Source: Tieghemostelium lacteum (Eukaryota > Evosea > Eumycetozoa > Dictyosteliales > Raperosteliaceae). Taken from it: a stretch of DNA of 64,000 bases. This document shows, piece by piece, positions 11,413 through 22,830 of this stretch (its first letter is position 1; the number at the start of each line of letters is the position of its first letter). Position numbers and translations under genes: made by a program. The stretch is from NCBI GenBank assembly GCA_001606155.1, contig LODT01000031.1, positions 496,001 through 560,000 of the forward strand. The letters are read 5' to 3'. Below the pieces are notes generated by a model, which did not search any database, was not told the origin of the DNA, and saw only the letters and a list, made by a program, of their open reading frames with translations.

Positions 11413-14400
11413 TTATTCTTCATCACTTAGAACATTATGTTCATTGGATTGTTTTTTTGTTATAGAAAGATCTTTGGTCATTAAAGAGGCAACCAAAGTC
11501 ATAATCATTTTTTGCTTTACATCTACAATATCGTCTTCTACAACAAATATATAACAACCAATCTTTCTTGCACTGTTTATAATATATTGTGCATTAGATT
11601 TCTTTTCATCATAGGTTGTACCTTCTTGAACGAGATTATAATTTACAGTACCAGGTTGAACCGCTTCCAAAAGATCCAATAAAAATTTACCATTTGATAT
11701 AGCAGGATCTCTGAAACCAAGAATAGCAGTACTCTTTCCAATGGATTTAACCTTATTATTTGCCCAATTGGTGATATCAACCTCTGTAAAGTCCTTATTG
11801 GTACCCTCTGTGACAGTTTTTCTGAGTGATCTTAGAATACTCAGATAATGATATTTACAAGCTTGCCAAATGACAGAGAGTGTTAATTTTCTATTACAGT
11901 CATGAATATTCTTTCCATCGATACCAACTAGAGAGAATCCCATCTTTTTAGCTATTCTAATACCTATATTACAGTTTTCAACTTCTTGATAGACATTGGA
12001 TGGGTTGTTGTAGACACCGTCTTTAGTCCAACTAAATGATCCTGGATTAATCTTGTCAAACATTTGTAATATAACTAAACCATCTTGAAGATCTTGTTGC
12101 AGATTATGAACATAGGGTGTGATATTCAATGAATTTAACCATATACAAAATGCTCTCTCTTCTCTGGTACCTTCAATATCCTTGAATGATAATTCTACAA
12201 CTTTCTTTAGTTCTTCTTGATCTGCTTTATTAGCTTCTTCTTGAATTCCAATACCTCTTTTAGATGTAAATAAACTTATAATAAATAAGTATATTAATTT
12301 TTGATTTTTCTATAAATTATTGTATTTAAAAAAAATTAATATTTAAATATTATAAATTGGAAAATTGAATAAAATATACATACATTATTATAAGAGGTCA
12401 AAGTTAACCATGGGAATAGATCAAATCTTGGAATGAATGAATTGAATAGTAGGGATAATTCATCATCAGATTTCTCAGAGAAATCTTTATCCAATTTTGA
12501 AAGTAGTTTTATACAGTTGGTTGGTAAGAGTAGAATTTCTTCTATAGATTGTTTTGATTTCTTGATACCCAAGTGATAGAGAACCCATCTATTGAGTAAC
12601 TGTGTTGCAGATTGACCAATAAAGTTTTTAGTTTGTTCTTTGGTAGTTTTGAGAACCATAAGACTTGGATAATTACTAATTGTTATATTATTAGTCAAAT
12701 AGACTTTAACAAGCTCATAGATAAGATTAATCAAATCAATTGGTTCATCTTTGAGGAATGATAATGGATTGGATTCATTTGGAATAACACATCCAATAGC
12801 TCTAGCACTGTTTATAACCAAATTGAAATTTTGTTCCACTTCAATTTTAGTGTTGGGTTTGATATTCATAACTCTCTCATCGATAGTACCAGGTCTGGAC
12901 AAATTAACAATCTTACTGAGTAGCACACCATCATAGAAAGAGTAGAGTATATGTCTGTTGAAGTTAATTGGGAAGACATTTTCAATGTCCTTGTCAGTTG
13001 GCAAGTTTTGATTGATAAAATCTACAAGAGGTTCCTCCATTTCTATATAATAGTCTTTAGTTGGGTAATTTGGTAGCACAATCTTGTTCTCTTCAAGTTT
13101 TCTCTCAATTTCTAGTTTCTTAATCTCCTCTTCATCCTCCTTGTTTTTAACTTGTTGAGATAAATCAATGACTCTCATTGACAATTCCTTCTTTTCGAAT
13201 TTCAGACTTCTTGAACGATTCACAAGTCTTTCAACCTTTTCTTGCAACTCTTTCTTCTCCAACTGAACCAATTCAAACTCTTCCTTGCTCTTTTGCAATT
13301 CAATAATTAAAGAATCAGTCTTTTCTTCCAGAGTATCACTAGACTGCTTAGACTGCATCTCTATAAATGTCTTCAAATCTGAGATTTCAGAAAGTAATCT
13401 TTGGTTTTCCAATCGCAATTCAGATAGATCTCCATTCAATTTAGATATATACAATATAATATCATTGGTAATCTTAATTCTATTGTTTTCCATATTAGCA
13501 ATTCTTTCAGACACATGATCACCCAATAACTTCAATTGACTATCAAGTGTAACAGTACTATTTTGTAACTGTTCAATATGATGACGATCGTTTTGCTCCT
13601 TTTCCAAAGACTTCTTCTCTAATAGTTCTTTTAGTAATCTAACTTGATCATGTAGATCTATAATAGTCTTATCTTTATCATTGTCACTATTGGACTGTGA
13701 TACTCTTAATTTAGAAATCTCCAAATCTTTTTCTCTAATTATATCTTCCTGTTGTTGGTTTCTCTGTTGTAGATTGGAAATCTCCAAATCTTTATCTTTA
13801 ATACTATTATCTCTACTGGTAATAATTTGGTCCTTTTCAGAATTACTATTTTGTAATTTTGAAATTTCTTCATCTTTACTGGAGAGTTGTGAATCTTTAT
13901 CGCTATTGGATTGTTGTAGTTTAGTGATTTCCTCTTGTTTGCTTGTCAACTCACTATCCTTATCCTTATTGGATTGAACAAGTTTAGATACCTCATCATC
14001 TTTATTAGATAACTGAGTGTCCTTTTCAATGATAGTTTCTTGAAGTTTTGAAATCTCATTATCCTTATCCTTATTAGATTGTGATAAATTAGAGATTTCA
14101 CTGTCTTTTCCATTGATTGTCTGATCCTTTTCACTGACAGTAATGTGTAGTTTAGAAATCTCATCATCCTTACTAGAGATTTGTGAATCTTTATGCTTAT
14201 TTGATTGTGATAAATTAGAGATTTCACTATCCTTTCCATTTATAGCCTGATCCTTTTCATTGACAGTAATGTGTAGTTTAGAAATCTCTTGGTCTAATGA
14301 AGCAATCTTTTCATCCTTCTCTGTAATGGTATTCAACAAATTAGAGATTTCTTTGAGATGATTGGAAATTATTTCATCTTTTGCTTTAATTTCCTCAACA

Positions 14401-17327
14401 AGTTTAGAAATCTCTTTATCCTTACTAGACAGCAACTGATCAGATTCCAAAGCCTTATTCAACAGTCTTGTAATCTCAAGATCTTTATCTCTAATAGACT
14501 GATCCTTCTCTAAAATGGTGTTAGAGAGTGCATCTTTATCCTGATTAGTTCCAAGTTTCATATCACTAATCTGTTGATTCAAATCAGCAATTTGTTTCTC
14601 TTTCTCTACCAAATCATTAGTCAGACCCTCAATATTCTTATTCAATTGGTCATATTGTAATTTCAATTGCTCTAAATCACCAATAGCTTGCTTCAGTTTT
14701 TGGTCACTCTCTTGAATTTGTAGATCTTTACTGTCAAGTTGTTGTGCAACATTAATGAGTTCCATTTCTTGTTTACTAACTAAATCCAATTTCTCTTGTA
14801 GCTCCAATTGTTTTTTAGATAGATCTTCAGTGAGTTTGGAAATCAATGACTCCTTCTCTTCAAATTCCTTGAGAATAGATTCCAATTGTTTCATATATCT
14901 ATCCATGTTATCATCTTTCTCATTTAGTTGTTGTTGCATTTCAGATTCTAGATTGAGGTAACTTTGTTTAGTAGCTTCCAATTCCAACTGTATAACAGAC
15001 AATTGATCTTCAAATGCTTTTTTAAGTAACTCTAGATCATCTTGATTCTTTTGGCTGTTATTATTGTTACTGAAATAGGAAGACAATTCATCATCTTGGA
15101 AATTAGATTGAGATGATTCTTTCAGTTGAATTAGATCATCTTGCAATTTACTATTTTTTAGTTTATATTCATCAACAATCAATTCTAATTCCTCTAATGA
15201 CTTTTTAAGAGACTGATTTTCAACCTGATATTTTAATGCTTTTTCTTTACTACTTTCATCAACATTATCTTCAATCTCTCTTATTCTAGATTTATCATAT
15301 TTTGTGTATTTTTGAATAGTTACAACACAAATTAACTAAATATATAGAAAAATATAATGATTAGTATATCTATTGAGTAGATATTTTATAATGGATTTGA
15401 TTGATGATATTACCATATATAGTGCAGATTTTGGATCAGATAATTGACTGTTAGAAGATTCAAATGAATCATTGAGATTTGATAGTACAAGATCATTGAT
15501 ATTCACAGTAGATTGACTCTCTTGCTCTAGGTATTTTAAAAGTGTGGAAATTAGTGATACATCTTGAATATTTGAGATTTCAGATTCCATTTTTGAAATA
15601 AGGTATTTGGCATCAGATAAGAGTTTTAGTGATGTTATTCTAGGTGTAACTGATAACAGTTCCTCATTTGAAATCATTTCATTGAAGGCTGTTTTAATGA
15701 TAACTTCAGGATCCTTTACAACCATTGCATCAGAACTATTATTGAGATTTTGTTCCAACTGTATCTGAAGTTGCCTGTTTTTAGAACGAAGATTACTGAG
15801 TTTGTTTTTTAAGGCTGTGAGTTCCTTGGGATCAATTTTCTCAGTTAACTGATCCTTGAGATCCAACATGGAAGTCTGAAGCATTTCATTGGCATTCTTT
15901 AGTTTATCACGATTCTTTAGTAGCTTTCCTTGAGACTGTTGCAAATCAGCTACTGTAGATTTCAGTTCCTCTATAACTTCTTTCTGTTGCTGAATAGTTT
16001 TGTTCTTCATTGGAGAGTGTTCAGAACGAAGCCATTCTGATTGTTGGTTAAGTTGATTACTAAGAGCTGACTCTTTGATGATTAAAGACTCATTTTCCAT
16101 TCTAGCGTAACTGATGTTACTCGACAACAAAATATTTTCAGTTTTTAGTTTTTCATTTTCTTGGTTCATCTCTTTGAAATACTGTTCGTGTTCGAGTAGT
16201 TTGGCTTTGAGTTGTGACATTTCTTTCTCTAAATCATAGTTCTTATCGAGAAGTTCTTTACCAATTTCCGCAGCAATTCTAGTATCCTCTTCCTTCTCTT
16301 GTAAGAGTTTTTCAGTTTCCTCCAAAATGGATTTTGTATCAAATTTAAACATCATAGTTCTAGATTTACTATTCAAAGGTGTACTCTTTACCGGTGTGAA
16401 ATTTTGAAATTCCATTGTTAATCCATTTCCAGAAGGTGCAAATTCACTATTACCACTACCACTACCTATTTTATCTTTCTTTATCGAACTTACTGACTTT
16501 GTTCTTCTTCTATCTAAAGAATCTAAAGTCATTGAAAGTGGTCTGGATTTCTTTACCATTTCAGGATCTTCAAGTGGTGGTTTAGTAAATAATACAGTAT
16601 TACCTAGATTCTCATGTGATGTAGTTGGAGATGATAAAGGAGATAGAGAATCTGAATAGGTTGTAGATGTAGCAGTTGTAGTAGTTACAATAGGAACACT
16701 AGTTAAACTGTATCTATTGATTTTCTTTACCACACTATTTGGAGTTTGAGGATATGCACTATTACTATTATTATTATTTGGATTATGAATTGGTGTATTT
16801 TTAAGTTCAGGACTCTGAGCTAGTTGCATAGAAGTTGGTGAAAATGTTCCACTTCTTCTAACAGTCTTATCTTTCTTCTTTCCTTTATGATCACCAAACT
16901 CAAATAATGGTTCAAATTGTTTCTGTATAGTTTTTCTCTTAATTCTAAGATAACTAGTCTCTTTCTGAAAGTGTTCATATTCTAAATTCTTTCTCTCCTC
17001 TTTAGACACTGGTGATGCATTTGGGTTATCTATATCCTGATAAAACTCATTTAACCTCTTTTCTCTCTGTTGATGATACCCAATCAGAGAGAGATAATAT
17101 TCACTCATCCATATTTTCATAATTTCTGAATTCTTTTGAGTTTGTGTCATTTTTTGATTGTTGTTATTATTACCGTTAGCATTGTCATTATCGACATCCA
17201 TACTATTCAGTAATTGATCATCAATATTTTCATCAAAAATAGTGACACCAGTAAAAAGTTTCATATCCATAGTAGGTCGATTAATCGCACCTGTATTATT
17301 ATTGGTTGAATTTTCGTTTGGTTCCAT
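11413..17327 (-). CDS. Giant coiled-coil protein with C-terminal fimbrin-type actin-binding domains
   Basis: Three exons, complement(11413..12309, 12384..15335, 15414..17327), joined by introns of 74 and 78 bp (GTATGT...TATAG; GTAATA...TTTAG), all phase 0; 1920 residues. Residues ~1-330 are Asn/Ser-rich with Pro-directed sites. Residues ~330-1390 are long coiled coil in two blocks, including near-identical 42-residue units (see repeat entry). From ~1395 there are four calponin-homology domains in fimbrin/plastin order: PLVDFINQNLP and SRPGTIDERVMN in CH1, NNKNQKLIYLF closing CH2, INPGSF in CH3, then KSIGKSTAILGFRDPAIS and LLEAVQPGTVNY in CH4. Fimbrins normally carry EF-hands before the CH domains; here a coiled coil replaces them. 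Likely an actin cross-linker or tether that dimerises. The splice across CH2 restores conserved sequence, supporting a single gene. Confidence 0.85.
13780..14290 (-). repeat. Tandem coding repeats (63/126-bp units) in the coiled-coil gene
   Basis: The DNA repeats with a 126-bp period: the string TAATGTGTAGTTTAGAAATC occurs at 14141 and again at 14267. Less exact 63-bp sub-units continue toward 13780. At protein level this is a 42-residue unit made of two 21-residue (three-heptad) blocks of the type EISKL...KDxxI..KD. The near-identity of the two longest copies indicates recent unequal crossing-over or slippage inside the coiled coil. Confidence 0.75.
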
Positions 17328-17589
17328 GATATTATATTGTTATTACTATTTTTTTAATACGACAAACGAAAACTCTTTATCATATTAATATTTACAAAAT
17401 TTTTGATTATTATAAAAATAAAATAAATTTTTGTTTTTTTTTTCTTAAATAACCGTTGTGATTCAAATTTTGGAGGTTTCATCAAAATCTTTGAAAAACT
17501 TAAGGTACACTTTAGTATTTTTTTTTTTTTTTTTTTTGATTTCTTAAAATCGATATCGGAATCATTATTCAATTCCACATTATTAGATA

Positions 17590-20037
17590 ATGGCTCAAAA
17601 GAAAAATAGAAATAAGAAAAATAATAATAACAATTTAAAGAATTCTAATGAACCATCACAACAAAATGTGAAAGCAGAAGAAGAGGAAAATGTTAAAAGT
17701 GAAAATATAGTAACTGAAACTACAAATACTGAGGTACAAAGCCCAGATGTACAATTAAATCAAATTGAGAAACCAGATGAGGTTCAAGTTAGTGAAGTTT
17801 CTCAGGAGAATGTAGATATGAATAAACTGTTTCAATGTAAAGAAACTGAAAAAGATGTAGTTGTAGAGAATGGAAAAGAAGAGGATTCAATGGAATTCTC
17901 AACTATAACTACAACAGTATCAGGTGTTGATTCAACAGCTGGAGATAGTTTACAGAGTAATGTTTTGTCATTGGGTGACAGTTTTTCATTTTCACAGAGT
18001 TCAGTGACCAATTTAATGAAGGATTCTAATGGTGTACCTTTGAATCAAGGTTCTAATGTACCATTACCAAATAACCAGATAATGAAGGATCTATGGGAAT
18101 TTTTGGAAATCTATAAAACCACAGCAGTTCCATCGGTTTCCAATGAAGATAAAGAGTCACATGACTGGAAACAATTGTATTTTACTGTATCTAAACAACT
18201 GAATTTGGAGAGATCTAAAACTGAGACTTTGGAATCACTGGTCTTACAAAGGGATCAAGAAAATCAACAATTGAAAGACCAAATCAAACAATTGGAATTT
18301 GATCTTGTCAATGAAAGAAAGAAACTTAATAAGACTGTTGGTACTATTAGAAATGGTACAAAGAAATTGACTGTAAAGTTGGGTAATAATATTGATGTTG
18401 CAACTATTCTGGAGGAATTGAATGCTGGTGTTGATCAATCTATAAGTTCATCGAATACCATTTCTGAAGGTTTGGCAACTATAACTAGTGAGGGTATATC
18501 ATCAGATCAATTGTTAAGTAAATTGAATAGTTTTGGTGGAACATTAAGAGGTTCACAATCCCATGGATCTGCTATTCACTTATTATCAGCCTCCAAAAGC
18601 ACAACATTTGTATTCTCCAAAGAGGATATTAAAAAGATCACATTAGTACAATCTCTAGTCAGAAGATGGATTGCTAAAAAAGTCTTTAAAAAATTAAGTA
18701 TGTATTTCTTTGAAATAGTTTTTTTGCAAACCACACCCACATTACAAATCCATTTGTATCTTATAAGTAACTAATTAACACAAGAACTCTTAAATTTAAA
18801 TAATTTAGAAACAAAGAGAACTGTTATTGCTGAACTATTTGAAACTGAGAGAACCTATGTTGCAAGAATTAAAGATCTTCTCAAGATTTTCGTCAATCCA
18901 CTTAAACAAAAAGTAAAGAATGAAATGATTTTACAACCTGACGAAATTGATACTATATTCTCAAGTATCAGTATGATTTATAAATGTAATAGTATATTCT
19001 TGGATAGAATTGAAGAAATCTATCTTAAGTTTAATAAATGGTTATGCTTTGGTGAGAAGATATTAGAACAAGTATGTATACAATCTAAACTAACATATGA
19101 GGAATAGATACTAATATGGTATATATAGATTCCACTATTTGAATGTTATATAGATTATATTATAAATTATGAATATGCTCAAAAGACACTAAAGAAACTG
19201 ACACAGTCTTCTAAGGCACTTAGTGAGTTTATAAAGGCTGGTGAGAATAAACCAGAGTTAGATGATTTGGATATTGGTGATTTGATGATTATGCCTGTAC
19301 AAAGAATACCTAGATACATTATGTTGTTTAAGGAAATTAGAAAATATACACCAATACATCATGCAGATTATCAGAGTATTGATAAGGCTCTGGAAGCATT
19401 CAAACATTTTGCCATGTCAATTAATGAGAAATCTCATGCCAGAAAGAAATGTTTGCAACTTGAAGACAGAATATTAGGTTACAAAGACGACCTTACCAGT
19501 AACTCACGTTACCTCGTTCGTGAAGGTGCTCTGAAATTCAAAAAGAACAATGAATATGTATTTTTATTTAACGACATGATTGTAGTCTGTCATCCAACTC
19601 TAAAGAAAACTAAATCTAAAACCTTATCCAATCTACCAACTATAAATGCAACCTCTACTAGTAATCTTGGAGCTACTTTGACCAGTAGTAATAGTAGCTC
19701 TGCTTCTTCATCTTCCACCTCACAAAAAGACTCTGCATCTCCATCATCACCTACCTCATCTCCTCAAGTTAGTCGTACTTCACATGACACTGAAACTGAA
19801 ACCACATTTAAATTTGTAACCAAAATCAATCTGGATGCTAGAGTTAAAATTGTACAAGATCCAACTGAACCCAAATTCTTGGTTATCATTCCAGATGATT
19901 CTAGAGTTGAGTTTGTAGCTTCTTCACTAGAAGAGAGATTACATTGGGTACAAGACATCATGATGATTGTTTCTGTATTTTCAAGTCACATTTTAAATCA
20001 ACCAATTAATCCACTATTGGAAAATGAAAAATTATAA
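17590..20037 (+). CDS. Rho guanine-nucleotide exchange factor (IQ, DH, PH)
   Basis: Three exons: 17590..18697, 18809..19071, 19129..20037. The introns are 111 bp (GTATGT...TTTAG) and 57 bp (GTATGT...ATATAG); 759 residues. The N-terminal ~170 residues are disordered (Lys/Asn/Glu/Ser). A helical segment precedes an IQ-like motif at about residues 355-370 (VQSLVRRWIAKKVF), a likely calmodulin-family binding site. The DH domain runs from RTVIAELFETERTYVARI through EFIKAG and MIMPVQRIPRYIMLFKEI, the conserved Rho-GTPase contact helix. The PH domain follows (REGALKFKKNNEYVFLFNDMI...ERLHWVQDI). It is interrupted by a ~55-residue Ser/Thr-rich insert between strands. Both splice junctions fall inside the DH region and preserve frame. 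The target GTPase cannot be read from sequence. Confidence 0.88.
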
Positions 20038-20260
20038 TATTCTCTTACTTTCACCCCTTATTCAATCTCTATAGTACTATTACACAATTAACAATAAATA
20101 TTTTACACCTAAATTTATAAATTCATGTAAATTACACAACTTCATTCATATTAAGTTTAAATAGAAAACATTCTGACTGATTTCTTATTTTATTAATTTA
20201 TTAATTTTCCTATTTTAAAAAAAAAACAGAATATGTCATAATTTAAACCAAAATATTTAC

Positions 20261-22798
20261 ATGGGATTAGATAATATAGAAAGTACATTAAAGGTTGAAA
20301 AGGTTAATAAAATCTTAAAGAATACCAAAAACATTAGAAATGTCACATTTATTGCACATGTTGATCATGGAAGATCTACAATAATTGATCATATATCAAA
20401 AAGATTCACAGATATATCACTAAAAGCTTCTGATACTGCAATACGAATTCAATCATCACTAATTCCAATACACTATGAACTGAGCGACACTGAACCACTA
20501 CCTACGTTAAATCAAACTCTAAATACTAGTAATAATAACAATAACAATAATAATGATACAGGTGAAGAAGATAGAGAATTCTTAATTAATATAGTTGAGA
20601 TTCCACCAAATTTTAGTGATTCTCATATAATATTAGAATCAACTTTAAAAATAACAGATGGTACTATGATTATACTTGATTCTGTTGAAGGTATTTGTAT
20701 GAATACAGATGGTTCATTAAGAACTGCTGTTAATGAAGGTATTCTCAATCACACTTTATTTATAAATAAGTTTGATAGATTAATATTAGAGCTTCAATTA
20801 CCACATGAAGAACTATATCACCAATTAGTTAGGTTGATTGAAAATACTAATGTAAATATATCAACCTATGCTGGAAAAGAAGTTAAAGAACTCTCACCAA
20901 TCACTGGAAATGTCGCATTTGGTTCAGGTCTTTGTGGATTTGGTTTTCGTCTCTCAAGCTTCGCATCAATCTATGCCTCAAAATTTGGTGTATCCAAAGA
21001 GAGGTTAACTAAAAAACTTTGGGGTGAAAATTACTTTTGTCCCGATTCAAAGAAATGGTTTAATGTAAATGTTAATGAATCTGGTAAAACACTAACCAGA
21101 TCATTTTGTCAATTTATCTTGTCACCATTGTTCTCTATCGCAGATGCTGCAATGAAAAATGATATAGATAAAATCACACACATGATGAAGAGTCTGTGTA
21201 TTGAGTTAAGCCCAAATGATCTTGAATTATGTGCTAAACCATTGTATAAAGCAATCATGAGAAACTTCTTACCACTAGATGACAGTGTTCTACCAATGAT
21301 TATTCAACATTGTCCATCACCATTCGATACAATTTCTGATAGACTACCATTCATGTATAATGGACCTTTAAATGGCGAAATGGCTCAATCTATAATGAAA
21401 TGTGATCCCAATGGTCCATTAATGTTCTATGTAAGCAAACTAATTTCTACTCATCTAAAAGGCTACTTTGCTTTTGGCAGGGTCTTCTCAGGTACCATTA
21501 AATCAGGGGAAAAAGTTAGAATATTTAGTAATATTAAAAATAATGAACCAATAAGTAAATCTATAAAAGATATTCATTTTGTAAGTGGAAGGTTATCGGA
21601 AAGAATAGTAGAAGCACCTGCAGGTAGTATAGTTGCAATTTCAGGTATAGATGAATATATAAACAAAACTGCAACTGTAACTACTTCAAATGAAAACCAT
21701 GTTTTTCTATCACACATGTCCACTACATATCCAATAAAGGTCTCTGTAGCTCCAAAGAATCCAGTTGATCTACCAAAACTTGTAGAATGTCTCAAAAAAA
21801 TGGATAGGGCTCACTCCTATGTTAGTAGCTATATAGACGAATACACTGGTGAGATCTTCGTGGAAGGACCTAATGAACACTTTTTAGAAGTTGGTCTAAA
21901 TGATCTAATGTATGCTCAATCAGATTTAGAATTAACAGTGTCAGATCCTATTGTGGCAGTTAGAGAGACTATAACTACACAATCATCTCAACTATGTCTA
22001 GCAAAATCACCGAACAAACAAAATAGACTGTTCTGTCAATCTGAACCTTTGTCTGTAGATTTACAAAATGATATTGAAAATCTATTGACACCTATTTCTA
22101 GTTCTCCATCGGATCTATCTCAATATCTATTTGATAAATTCCAGTTCCCAAAAGAACAAGGAAATAAGATTTGGTCATTTGGACCAAACGGAACTGGAAC
22201 TAATATATTGACTGATTTAATCCCTGACCACTTAAATAGTAATGATATTAAAGATTCTATAGTAGCAGGATTCCATGCTGTTACAAAAGAAGGTATTCTT
22301 TGTGATGAACCTTTACGTGGTGTAAAATTCAAGTTAATGGATGCATTCATTTCTGGAGAAGCTATAAGACGAGGTGCTGGTCAAATTATACCTACTGCTA
22401 GAAGAGTATTATATGCATCAGTGTTAACTGCTAATCCAACACTTTTACAACCAATTTATTTAGTCGATATAAAAGTTACATCTCAACATGTGCAAGGTGT
22501 CTATGAAACTTTCGAAAGTCGTGGTGGATCTGTAATTTCACTAGATTACATTCATAATACTCCATTGTGTACTATTAAAGCTCATGTACCAGTTCTAAAT
22601 TCCGTTGCTATGACATCTGAATTGAGAGCTAGAACTCAAGGTCAAGCTTTTTCCACATTTTTATTTGACCATTGGGCACCACTTGACCCAGAAAACTACA
22701 ACTCACCAAAAGTAATGGAAATGATTTATAATATTAGAGAAAAAAAAGGTTTGAATCCAAATTTACCTGAAAATGATATGTATATTGATATACTATAA
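20261..22798 (+). CDS. eEF2-like protein with degenerate GTPase domain
   Basis: Single exon, 845 residues, the length of eEF2 and collinear with it. Strong eEF2 signatures remain: FINKFDRLILELQLP, GNVAFGSGLCGFGF, KFGVSKERLTKKLWGENYFCPDSKKW, GQIIPTARRVLYASVLTA and, near the end, the FDHW motif with the His that carries diphthamide in eEF2. The nucleotide site is altered. The P-loop is AHVDHGRST with Arg38 where Lys is expected. The switch I block reads DTAIRIQSS instead of ERGITIKSS. The switch II DxPGH motif reads EIPPN. A short poly-Asn insert lies near residue 90. GTP hydrolysis is therefore doubtful, while ribosome-binding domains III-V look intact. It is probably a diverged paralogue with a regulatory role; function unknown. 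Confidence 0.88.
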   Translation: MGLDNIESTLKVEKVNKILKNTKNIRNVTFIAHVDHGRSTIIDHISKRFTDISLKASDTAIRIQSSLIPIHYELSDTEPLPTLNQTLNTSNNNNNNNNDTGEEDREFLINIVEIPPNFSDSHIILESTLKITDGTMIILDSVEGICMNTDGSLRTAVNEGILNHTLFINKFDRLILELQLPHEELYHQLVRLIENTNVNISTYAGKEVKELSPITGNVAFGSGLCGFGFRLSSFASIYASKFGVSKERLTKKLWGENYFCPDSKKWFNVNVNESGKTLTRSFCQFILSPLFSIADAAMKNDIDKITHMMKSLCIELSPNDLELCAKPLYKAIMRNFLPLDDSVLPMIIQHCPSPFDTISDRLPFMYNGPLNGEMAQSIMKCDPNGPLMFYVSKLISTHLKGYFAFGRVFSGTIKSGEKVRIFSNIKNNEPISKSIKDIHFVSGRLSERIVEAPAGSIVAISGIDEYINKTATVTTSNENHVFLSHMSTTYPIKVSVAPKNPVDLPKLVECLKKMDRAHSYVSSYIDEYTGEIFVEGPNEHFLEVGLNDLMYAQSDLELTVSDPIVAVRETITTQSSQLCLAKSPNKQNRLFCQSEPLSVDLQNDIENLLTPISSSPSDLSQYLFDKFQFPKEQGNKIWSFGPNGTGTNILTDLIPDHLNSNDIKDSIVAGFHAVTKEGILCDEPLRGVKFKLMDAFISGEAIRRGAGQIIPTARRVLYASVLTANPTLLQPIYLVDIKVTSQHVQGVYETFESRGGSVISLDYIHNTPLCTIKAHVPVLNSVAMTSELRARTQGQAFSTFLFDHWAPLDPENYNSPKVMEMIYNIREKKGLNPNLPENDMYIDIL

Positions 22799-22830
22799 TT
22801 ATTAAAAAAAAAAAAATAAAGAAATATTAA

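Noticed and set aside
13285-14961. Several plus-strand open frames rich in Ser and Leu
   Set aside because: They are antisense shadows of the Lys/Asp/Ser coiled-coil repeats.
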